DNA of 64,000 nt from Siphonodentalium dalli (GCA_032622095.1 CP136064.1:177770247-177834246), one strand, 5' to 3'. Shown: positions 10,645-22,630, numbered from the stretch's first letter. The notes: generated by a model from the letters alone, not told the origin. Translations and numbers: made by a program.

Positions 10645-13600
10645 ACACCTGAATATAATTAGATCGTGTCAATAAATCCATTAATATGAGGTTCTGATTG
10701 TAAAATATCGACTTTCAAAAATGGAATTATTAACAAGTTTTGGATTTGTTTTATAAGACTAGCAAAAAATTCAATGACAGTTGATGAAAAAGAGCGCACA
10801 TTGTACGTGTAGATAATTACGATCCTTTTACTCGTTTTCGACATAAAACAAATGGTTACTGTTGTAGATTTTCTTTTTGCATGTGGCATACGAATGACGG
10901 TGATTACAAACTATTTTTTCCCGTAATTTTGCCACTGAGCCATATCACGACCAAGAACAGAATCAGGTATCAATATGATCGCAGATAAACTGTGTAGATA
11001 AATCAGACAGTGGATTAGATTAAAACAATGCAATGATGTACAAATACAAGAACCCAATTCCACTTGGAGCCAGGAATATAAATTCAATAACTGACTAGTG
11101 TGCAATCAGAACGTATAAAAGTAGTACAAGCTAGATAATAAATAGCAAATAAAGAACACGATATTACCAAGCATCCACGTCGAAACATGTAAAGTAGCTT
11201 TTAAAATCAGATTCTGCAGTGATAAGGTACTTATAATAGTTGATGAATCGCGCATGAACCTTTATCAATGCGTCAAGCTGATGGTCGGGTGGCTGAGATA
11301 GAATGTCATCCCTCACCAAAACCGACAGCCTCGATCCACAAATATTGTTTCTTGTCTTTGAGAGTTAACCTTTCTCATCAATCATGCGTCCAATTTTTGA
11401 AAGCTCAAAGATGTACCTATCTTTCTGAAAGTCGAAACGTGTGAGTGACTTTGGCGAGCTTTGTTGCGAAGCATGCAACAGGCGATTTTTCTTCGGACAG
11501 TGACAATATTTTAAGTCAGAATTAAGTTGATGAACAGGAACAGTTACTGGCAGCTTCCTTACTTCTCGCTCGTTTTTTTTGGTCTTCCGTTTGTGTGGAT
11601 TAACTACTGCAATTTGCTTAATTTGTGATCATATTTCTCAAAGTGAGTTTGGATGAGCGTGTTATAATTGACATCCGCTGTAAAGCGCGAAACTCAGAAC
11701 ATTCCCTTGGAAACAGCCATGATTCAAAGTGTTTGTGAACTTTGTGTAATTAGCGACTTGCTAGTTCAATCGTTTATTGATTCGAAGAGTCATTACGCGA
11801 TATCAAAGGTGTTGATGTGCGATCAGGAAGTTATCAGACAAACGTTACTGTGGGAAACACTCAAAACCAATAATTTGAAACAAGGTTTTCTTGTGAGTGT
11901 CCGGACGACGGTATTACAGCCATGAAATACTACCAAGGAAGTTGATTGTTCATTCAAGGAACATGGACTTGAGGATCGATGTCGGTTCGACTATTTGATG
12001 ATGGCATCAGAGGATATATGAATTCTATTAGTCTTATATTTATTAGAGAGATTACGCTTCTAGCTATTGTACATACGGAGTGTAGGGTTTCTATGGGTGT
12101 ATCCTTGGTAACTGTGTACTACTATATATTCCTGTGTATCGTGTGTGCAGGCCCAGACGTAGATCATGTTACTTGTAGTACATGTGAACGCCGAAACACA
12201 AGTTTCAATAATATAAAACAGAATGAATGCAACGCAACTGTTGAGTTGTTGACACAAACCGGTTTTTATGCCCTCACAATTGTCGACTACACGCGGGTAG
12301 GTACCAGCTAGAATATGTAACACAATGTAGGGGTCAACAAAGTGTTTGTTGTCACAGCCTACGTGTAACTGCTATTGAGACATTTTAAGACAAAGGTTAT
12401 TGAATCTTACCCAGTTGTCCAAAAAATCAGGGGACCTTCTCCGCAGTCCTTCAACAAGTTGTCAATGTCATATGGATCAGGTTCACCACCATAAGACACA
12501 TAGTATGTGGCCTGATGTTGATCACCTTGCCCAGATATTAGTTTACAAACTAACACAGTATACTAGTTGTATTCACCTGGACATAAATAGTTGTAACACA
12601 AGTGTGTTAATCTAGAATCCACTCATGGCTGATATTACGACAAGTGAATGATATTTGTTTCTGCTACTCGTGATGGCCGGGGATTTATGATATATGTGAT
12701 ACAAGTGTTTGCTTGTTCCTGTAGCAATGCCTTGAAATTGGATGCATTCAGCTTGGGAATCATTTTATCAGACTAAAGAACCATATCCCTAACAATGCGC
12801 TGCACAAAGAATATTTTCAGGATGTGTTGGTTTCACTACAAGGTATAACCAATCGAGATAAAATATATTGAGTTGACCTTGAAAATAATATTTATGATTT
12901 CGTTCAAGTTGGAGGGAACTATTTACAATTTTCAACCAAAATTAACTGCCACAATTTACGGCCTGCTCAAACGGAAAGTCGTTGTTTTGTTGGAGTTTTT
13001 ATTTATCTCGAGTAGACCATTTGAACCATCTGACTTGGTGATTACGTCATCCATGCGTGTAGCTAGGTATGTACTTTCTGCGCTAATAATCAAACTTGTT
13101 GAGTGGACGTTCACCGACTCATAACTGTTTGACACATATGGGTGTATTGTTTTATCGTTGACCCCTCTGCTAGCAAACCCCTCTTTGTACTAGAATTGCC
13201 CTTACATTTGGAATAGAACAAAGATTTTATTAATGGAGCAACACCTTTCTTTCTTCTTGAAAGAATATGACAACAATTGGATGCTGTAATCATTATTGTT
13301 CGCCTCTGCTTTCCACAAGTCACAATCAGATTGGTGTTTGGTGTTGATCAAAATATCGTCTCTGTCACTGACACTTATTTCAATTTGTTGTATAATTATA
13401 ATATTCATCAGATTTTGTTTGCAGCTCTGACTGTGACAGTTCATTTGATTGGTTAATAATATGGGAGCCATATAATTCCTTAGCTTTTCTGGAGGAAACC
13501 AACTTTTGTATCAATATTTCCCGTTGCAGGCGACGTTTCCTAAAGGCCTCACTCTGCTACCTCTTCTTATTATATTGTAGGTCCAGAATCGGTTTTGGTT

Positions 13601-13799
13601 ATAATTTCAAATACACGGTAGACCAGTACGGACCAAAGTGTTTCTAATGGCCCCAACATAGTACATGGCATGCCATAAGCCTTTGTGACACCGATTTTCC
13701 CCCATCAAATTTCATTCTCACAAACATCCATTTTTCTGCGGCTTTGTTGTTGCATTTGAATATACTACTAGTCTTAGAAGATAGCCGATCCAAGAAAAC
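10645..13799. other. Unassigned DNA with unconvincing frames
   Basis: The largest frames are 11979-12311 (plus, 110 codons), 11668-11925, 12873-13124 and 12060-12323 (minus). None shows a domain I recognise. A pyrimidine-rich acceptor-like site ending in AG precedes a Cys-containing stretch near 12150, and GGCC(C/T)GATGTTGATCA-like sequence occurs twice (about 12151 and 12511). These are too weak to call exons. Confidence 0.35.
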
Positions 13800-14003
13800 T
13801 CAGATGTCGGTGAGCATTTGTATATCAATTTGTTTCTCGACAACCCCTGACGTATCATGCTCTTCGATTGAATTTCCATTATTCCACATATCAGTAATTT
13901 CTTGGAGGACTGAATCAAGTGTTTCTGTAGAACTAGAGTGATTTTGTTGTTGCTGCGGTCGGCTTTTAGTAGAACCCGAGACACCCAACCATATCGGCGA
14001 AAA
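13800..14003 (-). CDS. Candidate terminal coding exon, unknown protein
   Basis: A minus-strand open frame of 68 codons ends in TGA at 13800-13802. Directly upstream of its first codon is CGTTTTTGTTAG, a good 3' splice acceptor (pyrimidine tract plus AG at 14004-14005), in phase 0. The predicted peptide has a Gln run (QQQQ), a Ser cluster and then an acidic, helix-prone stretch (LDSVLQEITDMW and further on VVEKQIDIQM). That composition is more protein-like than its neighbours. I recognise no family, find no partner exon nearby, and the overlapping frame 13718-13984 competes. It could be chance. Confidence 0.22.
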   Translation of the reverse strand, partial: FSPIWLGVSGSTKSRPQQQQNHSSSTETLDSVLQEITDMWNNGNSIEEHDTSGVVEKQIDIQMLTDI

Positions 14004-14377
14004 CTAACAAAAACGATTTCTCTATCCAGAGTTATTGCACTTAATTAATATTTAAGAATACGGGGTGCGTTGTCAATTTGAATATAATATTTGTGAAAAT
14101 AACTACCTTGTTCGATATTGTTCTCCACTTATATCTGATCAACCTACTGGAGTGATTCACATCACTTTAATGAGTCCGTTCGCACCCAATCTTTGCAGCT
14201 CTTAGTTGCGATAGTTCGTTTCTTCCGGACGGTTTGCTTCATTATTGTAGTTAATTGAGAAGCAGAGGCCGAACCGAATGCTTAGAGCGAGCACGACAGC
14301 GTACTATAATGAACAATACTGATCGATAGATGGTTCAGGTGCCGTTATTGTGTGTCTCGACGACAGCATATATCATG

Positions 14378-14516
14378 CAAATAGGTTCATATTGGAAGTA
14401 AATACTCACATAGGTTTATATTGGATGGATTTTATTCTGAAATAAGTCCATGCATAGTGCGCGTATATACCCGTTATTCCGTTCAATGGCGCAGTGAAAA
14501 CACATTATAAACAGTG
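14378..14516 (-). repeat. Fragment of the Helitron-associated module
   Basis: On the minus strand this has TGTTTTCACTG, CATTGAACGGAATAACGGG, GACTTATTTCAGAATAAAAT and AATATGAACCTA. These are the same blocks, in the same order, as in 889-1280, 19200-19400, 53700-53833 and 55800-56030. It is an internal fragment and no termini are visible. Confidence 0.6.
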
Positions 14517-14813
14517 TGAATCGGGTAAGTCGTGTTGGTGAACTATTCAACTATTTTTGGCCTCAGAACTTAGAGATAACGTAATTTTAACATCAAAGGT
14601 GTGTTTTAAAAGTCAGTATAGATTGGTTCTGTTGCAAACTTACTAAATACCGGTATATGTCAGTCTATATCACTCCATAAAATGCACAGACACATAAGCA
14701 ATCACTCCATGTCAGCTAATCACATACACCAACATTTAATAGTTGATACGAAACAGAATTGGTGACATTTCTAATATTTTTCCGATTTTTGTTTTTGTTG
14801 TTGTTGAAAAATT

Positions 14814-14957
14814 GCTAAAATGAAAAGAAAGAAAAAACGGTCGAGGGGTGGGTGGGTCTAAAAAATGGCCAAAGATAAAAAAAATCACCACACGTGCCTG
14901 AATTTTTTTCCGTCACCCCCCCCCCCCCCCGCGTTATGTGCTCACGAGAACAGGCTG
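14814..14957. repeat. G-rich/C-rich repeat, copy 1
   Basis: It contains GAGGGGTGGGTGGGT, an A-rich spacer, ACACGTGCCTGAATTTTTTT and a 15-base C run (14916-14930). The same order of blocks is seen at 48185-48350, so this is a dispersed repeat and not random low complexity. Downstream GAGAACAGGCTG (14946-14957) matches the terminus of the repeat at 1269-1280. Confidence 0.6.
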
Positions 14958-15210
14958 ACCTCGAACATAGCACCGGTCATGTACTCACGCTATTTGTGTT
15001 ATCCTTCACCTGCACTGGTGCTAGTGTTACGAATAATCGTTCTGCCTCGTTGATCCTGTATGGAATACGGCTACTTTTTCGATTGGATATTCTTTGCACC
15101 ATCCTCTCGTTATGATTGGTATATCTGAACTGAGCGTTAAAATTATTACTGTTCCTTTCGTTTGTGACATGTCATCTAAATGAAACTACCCCATAATTTA
15201 TTCCAAGTTA

Positions 15211-16522
15211 CCTTACTCTTATTTAAATTCGCGCAGTACTATTTTTCGCTCAGTTTTACGAAAATATTTTTGTCAGTTTTGAATTCGGGCAGCTAGGTGC
15301 GCGAATTCAAAACTGACAAAAATATTTTCGTAAATGGATTTGATGACAGTTTCATATCTTAATCGTCAATGAAGATATGTGTGCACATTAAAGGCATAGG
15401 CGGCGTTCGTTGTAGAAATATTCATATTTGTTAAAATCGCCATCAACAGAAGGATTATTAAAATATATATAGTTTTGTTCATATGTCAAACATAATCAGC
15501 GAGTAAATAGTATATTGTCGTCAAGCCGTACGGTGGTGTACGTAAACAAGAGCCTGCTCGTGTTACAGAAGTTGTGCTTCTGTTTACATAACACAGCGCA
15601 ATTCTATTGGTTAATCACACAGAAATGATATAAACGCTCTTTATTATTTCCATATGAAGAAAACAGCAACAAATAACGCTCTCTATGTTTACCATATCCG
15701 GATCTAAACAAAAGCCAGGAAACGTAACGTTTTTTTGCTTTTGTTTACACAACAAAGGGAAAACAATTGACAATAACATACTGTTTATGCCATATTTATG
15801 ATTGGTATAAGAACAAGGTCTGTCTATATTTTACTATTCTTTCTGCTTATGGCGGTTTTTGACGGAGGTGAATATTTTAACAGCATATACACCGCCAATG
15901 CCGCCCGTATCTTTAAACACCATCATGGCGGCTTTACATAAATTAACATAACTGCATCATCAATGTGTTGTGAAGACTGGTGTTTATACGCCCCAGATAA
16001 TTATTCTGATATTGAAATAGTTATAAACATAATTTAAATAAACTCAAAGAAGTAAAACCGAAACCACGTATAGAAAACTTTTATAAGAAAAATTCAAAAC
16101 TTGGCTGTGGGTTGTGTTGACATATTAACTACTCCGACTGTTTGGTCACGGTGTCAGCCCAGCTTTGTGAATACGCCGACGTGCTTTCGTGCACCCCAGT
16201 CTGCAATATTTGTATTTCTTACAAGTATATCAACATCAATGATGTTACCATGCTGTGTTGCTGTAGAATTATGTCATACATGCACATAGAATTAATGGTT
16301 TACACGTGATTGCCCGCATGTAAATTATAGTCTTACAAGCCTAATATTCGTCCAACCATCCACAATGTATATACAATGTATGTAACTCGTCGACATATAG
16401 CATTCTTGTTTCCATGCGGTTTGGTCTAAACTCAGGAGTCGTACTATTTTTCGCTCAGTTTTCAATTCGCGCACCGACGGGTGTGCGAAAAATAGTACTG
16501 CGCGAATTTAAATATGAGTAAG
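15211..16522. mobile_element. 1.3-kb element with terminal inverted repeats and TA flanks
   Basis: The left end runs CCTTACTCTTATTTAAATTC and then GCGCAGTACTATTTTTCGC (15211-15250). The right end (16483-16522) is its reverse complement with one or two differences. TA lies outside both ends. Subterminal blocks (TCAGTTTT, AATTCGCGCA) are repeated inward. The interior (15335-16430) has no recognisable transposase, and the frame 16101-16289 is unremarkable. Most simply it is a non-autonomous mariner-like element. Confidence 0.6.
15255..15334. repeat. Perfect 33-bp stem, 14-base loop
   Basis: The arms 15255-15287 and 15302-15334 are exact reverse complements (outer TTTACGAAAATATTTTTGTC, inner GAATTCG). 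This is just inside the left terminal repeat of the 15211-16522 element and would form a stable hairpin in single-stranded DNA or RNA. Confidence 0.9.
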
Positions 16523-17598
16523 GTACAGAAAGAGATGATTTACTATATACAGAACTCACACATATCACATGTACATGTACTAGCATTATGAGCAAACTTG
16601 AAAACGTTCTGAGAGTTTTATTGAAATTGAGTTATTTTAGCACCCACATTTACTAGCTTTATTCATGGAGTAAGTGATTTGTCTGACTCTCGTTATGATT
16701 GTTTACTCTGTTTTCATGCCAGGGGCTTTATGTGTCTCAGACGGCAGGCGACAAACGCTGGGTTAGGGCCAGATAGCACTATTTTAAATAATTCAAAAAG
16801 TTTATGCAGTCTCATGCTTTTCTGTGTACGAAAATATATATTGAGGGTTATATATAACTCTAAATAAAGGAAGTACTTCAAAAATATGTTATCTCCAGTC
16901 CAAGAAGACAGATGTTAAAACTTGGTGTGGATTATTGCCATGCACCATAGATTCAAATTTGTTCATGGTGTCATGGTTGATTGAACTTTAGAGTGCTTAT
17001 AAGATTAACATTGCATGTTATTGATTTAACGTCCAAGCTACATGTAAAACATTGTAATGTGTTAAATTATTTTACTGACGGCTACTTACTGTCTTTTAAA
17101 TGAACTGTGGAAATCTGTTTCGAGTTACGGGTTATAGGGGACAGAATCCTAATCATATTATGGCTGTATAAACATTATATGGATACTATTTTTTGTATGG
17201 TCTATAATATGTACTTGAGAGCAAAACTGACCACCAGGGTATGGACTGTGTTCGTTTATCTCAGGTTAGCGTCCTACGGTATTCCAATGTTATTATATGC
17301 CCATCGATGTGAACGTGACACCACTAGTGCAATATTGGCACGAGGGCCCATCAATTCCAATTATTTGAGAACTTGTGTTATTATGTAGATTTGTCTATAC
17401 TAATTTAGTACATAACATTATACTCTATAATTCAACATCAAAACTCTTTTTGATTTTGGTTGCGATCATAGCTATTTACTGTCACTGAGGGATGGGTTAA
17501 ACAATCGCGATGGGCCTCTTGTTATAAGTTTTTAGTTTATGGTAGTCTGTACTAGTGATTTAATCGATTGCCCTTGATCTGAAAATTTCCAATGACTT
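16523..17598. other. Unassigned DNA
   Basis: No gene or repeat recognised. The frames 16679-16867 and 17107-17388 show no domain. Confidence 0.4.
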
Positions 17599-17997
17599 TT
17601 AACCCTTTACCCAACAAACCGGCCAAAACCGGCCAAATAAAGCTTCAACAGCCTAAAATATCTTCCGTCTGTCTCAATAGAACCATACAAATATGGATAT
17701 CATTGGAACCGGCCCCTTGACCACATTGTGATAGTTACAGTTATGCCCTGTGCCAATGCATTCTCTTATATATGCGAGTCGACCATAGGTCGCCTCGCAT
17801 ATATCAGAGAATGCATTGGCCTAAAAAAAATCTTTTTTTAACACTTTTTACCATTTTTCTTACATTCTTTAACAATTTTATAATTTTTAATGTGTTAAGC
17901 CAATGCATTCTCGTATATATGCGAGGCGACCTATGGTCGACTCGCATATATAAGAGAATGCATTGGCACAGGGCCGTTCTGTTGGGTAAAGGGTTAA
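17599..17997. mobile_element. piggyBac-like MITE, family 1, copy A
   Basis: It is bounded by TTAA at 17599-17602 and 17994-17997. The terminal inverted repeats are CCCTTTACCCAACA and TGTTGGGTAAAGGG. The interior has GGCCAAAACCGGCCAAATAA, then two palindromic hairpins (about 17753-17820 and 17901-17967) separated by an A/T-rich spacer of about 80 bases. TTAA targets and CCC termini point to mobilisation by a piggyBac-type transposase elsewhere in the genome. The frames 17772-18023 and 17804-18007 arise from the palindromes and are not genes. Confidence 0.8.
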
Positions 17998-18177
17998 GAA
18001 GCGACAAAACAAAATTTATATGATAATCGATAGCAGCAGCCTTCGTTTAGTTTTCTACACAAACAGCACTGATTTTTACCAATTTCTGAGTGCGTTCATG
18101 GCATCATATGGGCGAATTAATTATACCTAGGTCAACAAGACATGGGTTGTCTCATGCACGCAGTGGAATATCTCTAG

Positions 18178-18790
18178 AATTATTGAGATATGATAACCCA
18201 TTATCGAAATATGATCACCCATAATTGAGATCTGGTAACCCATTATTGAAATCTGATCACCCATAATTGAGATCTGGTAACCTGTTATTGAAATCTGATC
18301 ACCCATAATTGAGATCTGGTAACCCATTATTGGAATCTGATCACCCATAATTGAGATATGGTAACCCGTTATTGAAATCTGATCACCCGTTATTAAGATC
18401 TGATAACCCATTATTTAGATCTGACAGCACATTACTTAGATCTGATAACCCACTATTGAGATATGTTAACCCACTCTGATAACCCGGTATTGATATGTTT
18501 GTGTTAAATCCACACCTAATGTCCACGAGATCTGATAACCCATTATTGCAGCCTGACAGCACATTATTGAGATCTGATATCCCATTATTGCGATCTTGTA
18601 ACCCGGTATTGATATGTGTGTCTTAAAGCCAAACCTAATGTCCACGAAATATGATAGCGCGTTCTTGAGATATGATAACCCATTATTGAGATCTGATAAC
18701 CCATTATTGATATCTTATACCCATTATTGATATGTTTGTCTTATAGCCATACCTAATGTCCTCGAGATCTGATAACCCACTATTGAGATG
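18178..18790. repeat. 21-bp minisatellite with 118-119-bp higher-order repeat
   Basis: The unit is close to GATCTGATAACCCATTATTG plus one base, alternating with TAATTGAGAT/TGATCACCC variants. From about 18487 a larger unit appears, containing TTGATATGTTTGTGTTA and ACCTAATGTCC. Its marker falls at 18514, 18633 and 18751. The 21-bp unit is a multiple of three and so keeps one minus frame open (18127-18411, seven-residue repeats such as GDQISIM). That frame is a product of periodicity. Confidence 0.85.
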
Positions 18791-19005
18791 TATGTGCTTG
18801 CGGACAGAAACTCGACATTTCGGATAAGCAGAAAAAAATTATAGATTTGAAAATCCGAATATCATTTCACTCTATTGAAACCCGTATGATAGTGAGTATC
18901 ATTCAACTTTCATTGAGAGCTGACATATAACTCATATACACAGATATTTTTGAAGATGGACCAGACGAACGAAAATTTATATTTATAGATACGTGCATGC
19001 ATACA

Positions 19006-19521
19006 TCTATATATAAAAGAGTATATATGTCTGTCTGTCCGTCTGTCTGTCGGATTTTTCTCCCATGCCCCTAGACCGATTTCAACCAAATTCAAAAATT
19101 CAAACTTGGAGGTTATAACGGCGTTAGTTTTTTTCTCTCCAAATTTTGATTAAATAAATTTAATTAAATAATTTTAAAAAACGCACAAATTAAAATAAGC
19201 TCACTATGGGCCTATTCAGAATAAAATAAATGTGAATATTTAATATGAACCTATTTGCAGACCAGATTTACGCTATATATATATGTGTGTTTTCACTGTG
19301 GCCCGCGCCATCCAACAGAATAACGGGTAAACGTCCACAATAGGCTTGCTTATTTCAGAATCAAATAAGTCAAATATGAACCTATGTGAATATTTAGGTC
19401 CAAATGAGTGCGCACATGGGCCGCAGTCCCTAACGCACACAGGGGCCGCATGCCCATTTGTGCCGGAGCCGCAGGCCATCCGACGCTGAATAAAGGCAGT
19501 TTCGGGAATCTGTTTCAGATA
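19006..19521 (+). mobile_element. Helitron-like non-autonomous element, older copy
   Basis: It starts TCTATATATAAAAGAGTA after an A, the same start as the intact element at 55618. It continues with the GTCTGTCTGTCCGTCTG tract, a TTTTTCTCCCA and GACCGATTT block, the GGCCCGCGCCATCCAACAG module, and ends near CCGACGCTGAATAAA and CTGTTTCAG (19520). The 3' hairpin and CTRR terminus are degraded (CAGATAT). It has no Rep/helicase frame. A 14-base G run follows at 19682-19695. Confidence 0.65.
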
Positions 19522-19944
19522 TATATAAGATTAACTCTAGAAATCGTGAATATCGGCACCATATTTCATTTCGATCATATAACCAACGGCTGATATATTC
19601 ATGGGGACAGACAATAAAATAAACATTTTACAGATAGGAAGAAAAACGTAGAAAGGAAAAAGCTGCTAGACGGGCGGAGGTGGGGGGGGGGGGGGTATCC
19701 AGTATAACCACATGCAATTTTCTTCGATCTAGGTCTATAGCCAACTTACGCATGTTGGATGCTGTTATCATTCAACATCAGCTGTTGGTAAATCGACCAA
19801 TTCAACTTCAACCTTAAACTTTCTTTCAGACCGGAGAATAAACATCAGATGAATAATCCGACCAAAGGATGGTGGATTATGTTTATAGTAATCTTAGTGT
19901 GAGGGACTGGAAAGAATAACACAGAGACACGATTGATTAGTTGG

Positions 19945-20198
19945 TTAACCTTTACTTTACTGAATGGATTCTCCCATTGAGTTATAAACGTGTATATTGG
20001 AATGATCTATTATACATCTGGAGGGATGTTGATGAAATATACATAGAGTCAAACATATATTACAAATGCAGAAGGTCTCCTCATTCATTGGTGGGAAATA
20101 TTTAAAAAATAAGTTCAACAAACGGTCTATGAATTTATTTTCTAAATGTTTGTTACGGGAATTTCTCGCCAATGAGTATTTACTAATGAAAGGATTAA
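19945..20198 (+). mobile_element. piggyBac-like MITE, family 3
   Basis: TTAA at 19945-19948 and 20195-20198. It starts CCTTTAC and ends GAAAGGA. The internal blocks match 10382-10644 and 56404-56590 in order: TACTGAATGGATTCTCCCAT, GTATATTGGAATGATCTA, CATCTGGAGGGATG and CGCCAATGAGTAT. A frame (20066-20311) overlaps the end and has no recognisable domain. Confidence 0.7.
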
Positions 20199-20704
20199 TT
20201 GACAGGCCCCTTTATGTATACCACTTGAAAGCCACTTGGCGGTTTGCGCTCCAAAATTCACCTGATAATATTCGCTTTAAAAATTTTCTCGGTGTCGAAA
20301 TAGATCGATAAATACCCGATCTACCTTTCTATGAGCATTATATGTCACAGAAAGACGCATTGAAATACAATTGTGAACACTATGATTGGGTCCCAAACAA
20401 CCAGCCAGCCAAAACAACCCATGCACTTGAACAAGACCGAAAATTCGAGTCCGTGAAATTCCTCCACTTGGACTCCTGATGGGTTGGAATTTTCCAGCCG
20501 CTACGTCAAGCTTTCCAACTGATGGAAATGTCCAACCTAGCTCCCCAGCTATGGTTGGAAATTTCCAAACTGATCCCTATTCCAGTCCAAATATTTTACC
20601 GAAGTAAAGAAAATATTCGACTTTTGTTTTAAAAGCAATAGATTTTGTAAATATATTGTGCAATATTGAAAATACTGGTTGGAAAATAAACTATCAGAAC
20701 AATA
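20199..20704. other. Unassigned DNA with TTTCCAACT-type repeats
   Basis: Several copies of (G/A)AAATTTCCAAC-like sequence lie between 20465 and 20585, and again at 20941-21000 beyond the next element. The family is unidentified. Near 20305-20330 the block ATACCCGATCTACCTTTC resembles ATACCCGAACGACCTTTC near 50472, a further minor dispersed repeat. Confidence 0.4.
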
Positions 20705-20937
20705 TTAAAGGGAGACGGAACACTAAATCCGACCATTATGGGACCATCTCCTATTATACTCAACATTATAATTATAATCATTATAATTACCATGTGTTTT
20801 ACATCGTCCATAGAGCACACGAGTGTATTTTGCACTCATCCGTGGATCAAATTCATTCATTTGTTGCATATATTCTGTTGAGTATAATATGAGATGGTCC
20901 CATAAATGGTCGGATTTATTGTACAGTCACCCTTTAA
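20705..20937. mobile_element. MITE with AAAGGG termini
   Basis: The 233-bp element starts TTAAAGGGAGACGG and ends GTCACCCTTTAA. The inverted repeat continues inward through ACTAAATCCGACCATTATGG and GACCATCTC to ATACTCAAC, about 55 bases in all. The interior is AT-rich. No coding sequence. The superfamily is uncertain, because TTAA could be terminal or a target duplication. Confidence 0.7.
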
Positions 20938-21623
20938 CCCATTTCGGGTATGAAATTTCCAACTGATCTGTCATTCATGACAGTTGAAAATTCAGCTCCT
21001 GATTATGTAGGTGGTCCCGAATAGTTCGGAATTTGGTTAGTATCACCCATTGTGGGGCATATGAAAATTGCCTTCATTTGTCTGTATACAGTATTTTTCG
21101 CATAATTCACCAACGGTTATACCTTCATCGCGCATGCAGGAATCCCAATCGCGCAAAGTTTCCCAAAAGTTATTTATCTCAATGCGTTATGTGAAATCTT
21201 AGACAACCCATACCCTTTGCCTTGTAGTTTGCCACGTGCAAAGTAATGATAATTGATTGATATCGCCGCTGATCAGTACACTGCCAATACCAATAGTACT
21301 TTCAGCGCTAACAGAGCAAGCAGAATACCATAGAAGCGTTTCCTGATGCCACTGTATAGCAATTTAGAAGTATTTATCATTCAAATTCAATCATCAGGCA
21401 GCCTTTTCAATAGTATTCAAGGATTGTTATGCAAAGCTGAGTTTAATAAATCTAATCATTGCTGGGCGAGACGAGGCACCAGACTGCGAGAAATAATGGA
21501 CTTCTATGGAGACGGGTCGATGCCTGGTCATGGTGAGGTTACGATGTTCCACGGTAATTATGCGCGAAGCCAAGTGCAATATGTGGGTATTTAACGCAAA
21601 TGATGGTATCTATCTGTATATAG
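20938..21623. other. Unassigned DNA
   Basis: Nothing recognised beyond the TTTCCAACT blocks noted for 20199-20704. The frame 21346-21594 has no domain. Confidence 0.4.
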
Positions 21624-22092
21624 TTTAAAGATGCATTATCCGAATTAACGCTCTTAAATTACTATTTCTTTGGCTTCGGGGGTAAAAAATATTTGATTCG
21701 AGTCGAGGAACCCACTCACCAAAGCTCAGAGTGATCAGATATAGATTTTTGAAGTTTGTTATTTCTCGAGTTCAATTATTTTTGGACCAGAAACAAACAG
21801 GCCTTCAATATGACGGTCTCGATCAAAATTGCGGATGAAGATGGATAACTCCAAAAACAAGTGATATTACGGCCAATAATCAGTATTCGTGAATAATCCA
21901 GTAATAATACGGCCATATTTCGTTGAACAAAATAACACGTTTTGGGAAATTTGATAACATAGTTGACAGTGTTTAGCATTATTTTGTTGCAGTTAATCGA
22001 TTCTGATAACTAAAGCGTATTTTGAAGAAATGTTGTTGTTGTTGTATCTTGATGATATGGGGACTCTCTGATCGGATTGAGTACCTTTAAAG
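21624..22092 (+). mobile_element. MITE family X, copy 1
   Basis: It starts TTTAAAGATGCATTATCCGA. Its other end, reverse-complemented, reads TTTAAAGGTACTCAATCCGA, so the copy has its own terminal inverted repeats. Its body (ACTATTTCTTTGGCTTCGG, TTGATTCGAGTCGAGGAA, CACGTTTTGG, TTTTGAAGAAATGTTGTTG) recurs reversed at 23781-24175. No protein-coding region. The minus-strand frame 21776-21979 is incidental. Confidence 0.7.
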
Positions 22093-22630
22093 ATCCACGG
22101 TCCGATTTGACACAAATAAGTCAGACTTTCCTCTTACTCCGCTTACGAGACAATTTAAGAGAATGAAAAAACTTGCAATCACCATCATTTGTTTCACACA
22201 GGCATCTCAAAAAAACACAAAATCATCCATAAGAGGACACCTTTCGCAGAAGGAAATATAATTAATACGAATAGGATACTACGTCACTAGAATTTGTGTT
22301 CTTTCTATTCGCTGTCGTTTTTCCCTATCTTTTGTTACGGATTTGGATTTTTAACAAAACTCACAAATATACTATATAGTAATAAGTTCGCGATCGTTTC
22401 TGAATGCGCTTAATGTGAGTGACAAGCACGATTGTCTGACAAACGGACTCGTAGTCGTCTTTTCTGCGAAAAAGATTTTGGACCGTTCCAAAAAAAAAAA
22501 TACGACTACTAATAGCTATTCGTAATAATTATATATCGTCGTTCATTATGCGAAGGTGTCTACAAGTAGCAATACGCGTCGAAACGACCACAACAGTTCG
22601 TAATTTAGAACGAACGTTATCATTTACCGC

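Noticed and set aside
11979-12311. 110-codon frame with a Cys-containing C-terminal half
   Set aside because: No cysteine spacing that I recognise. The upstream half looks random and no donor site or second exon was found.
18178-18790. CRISPR array
   Set aside because: The units are contiguous 21-bp repeats without unique spacers, in a eukaryotic context.
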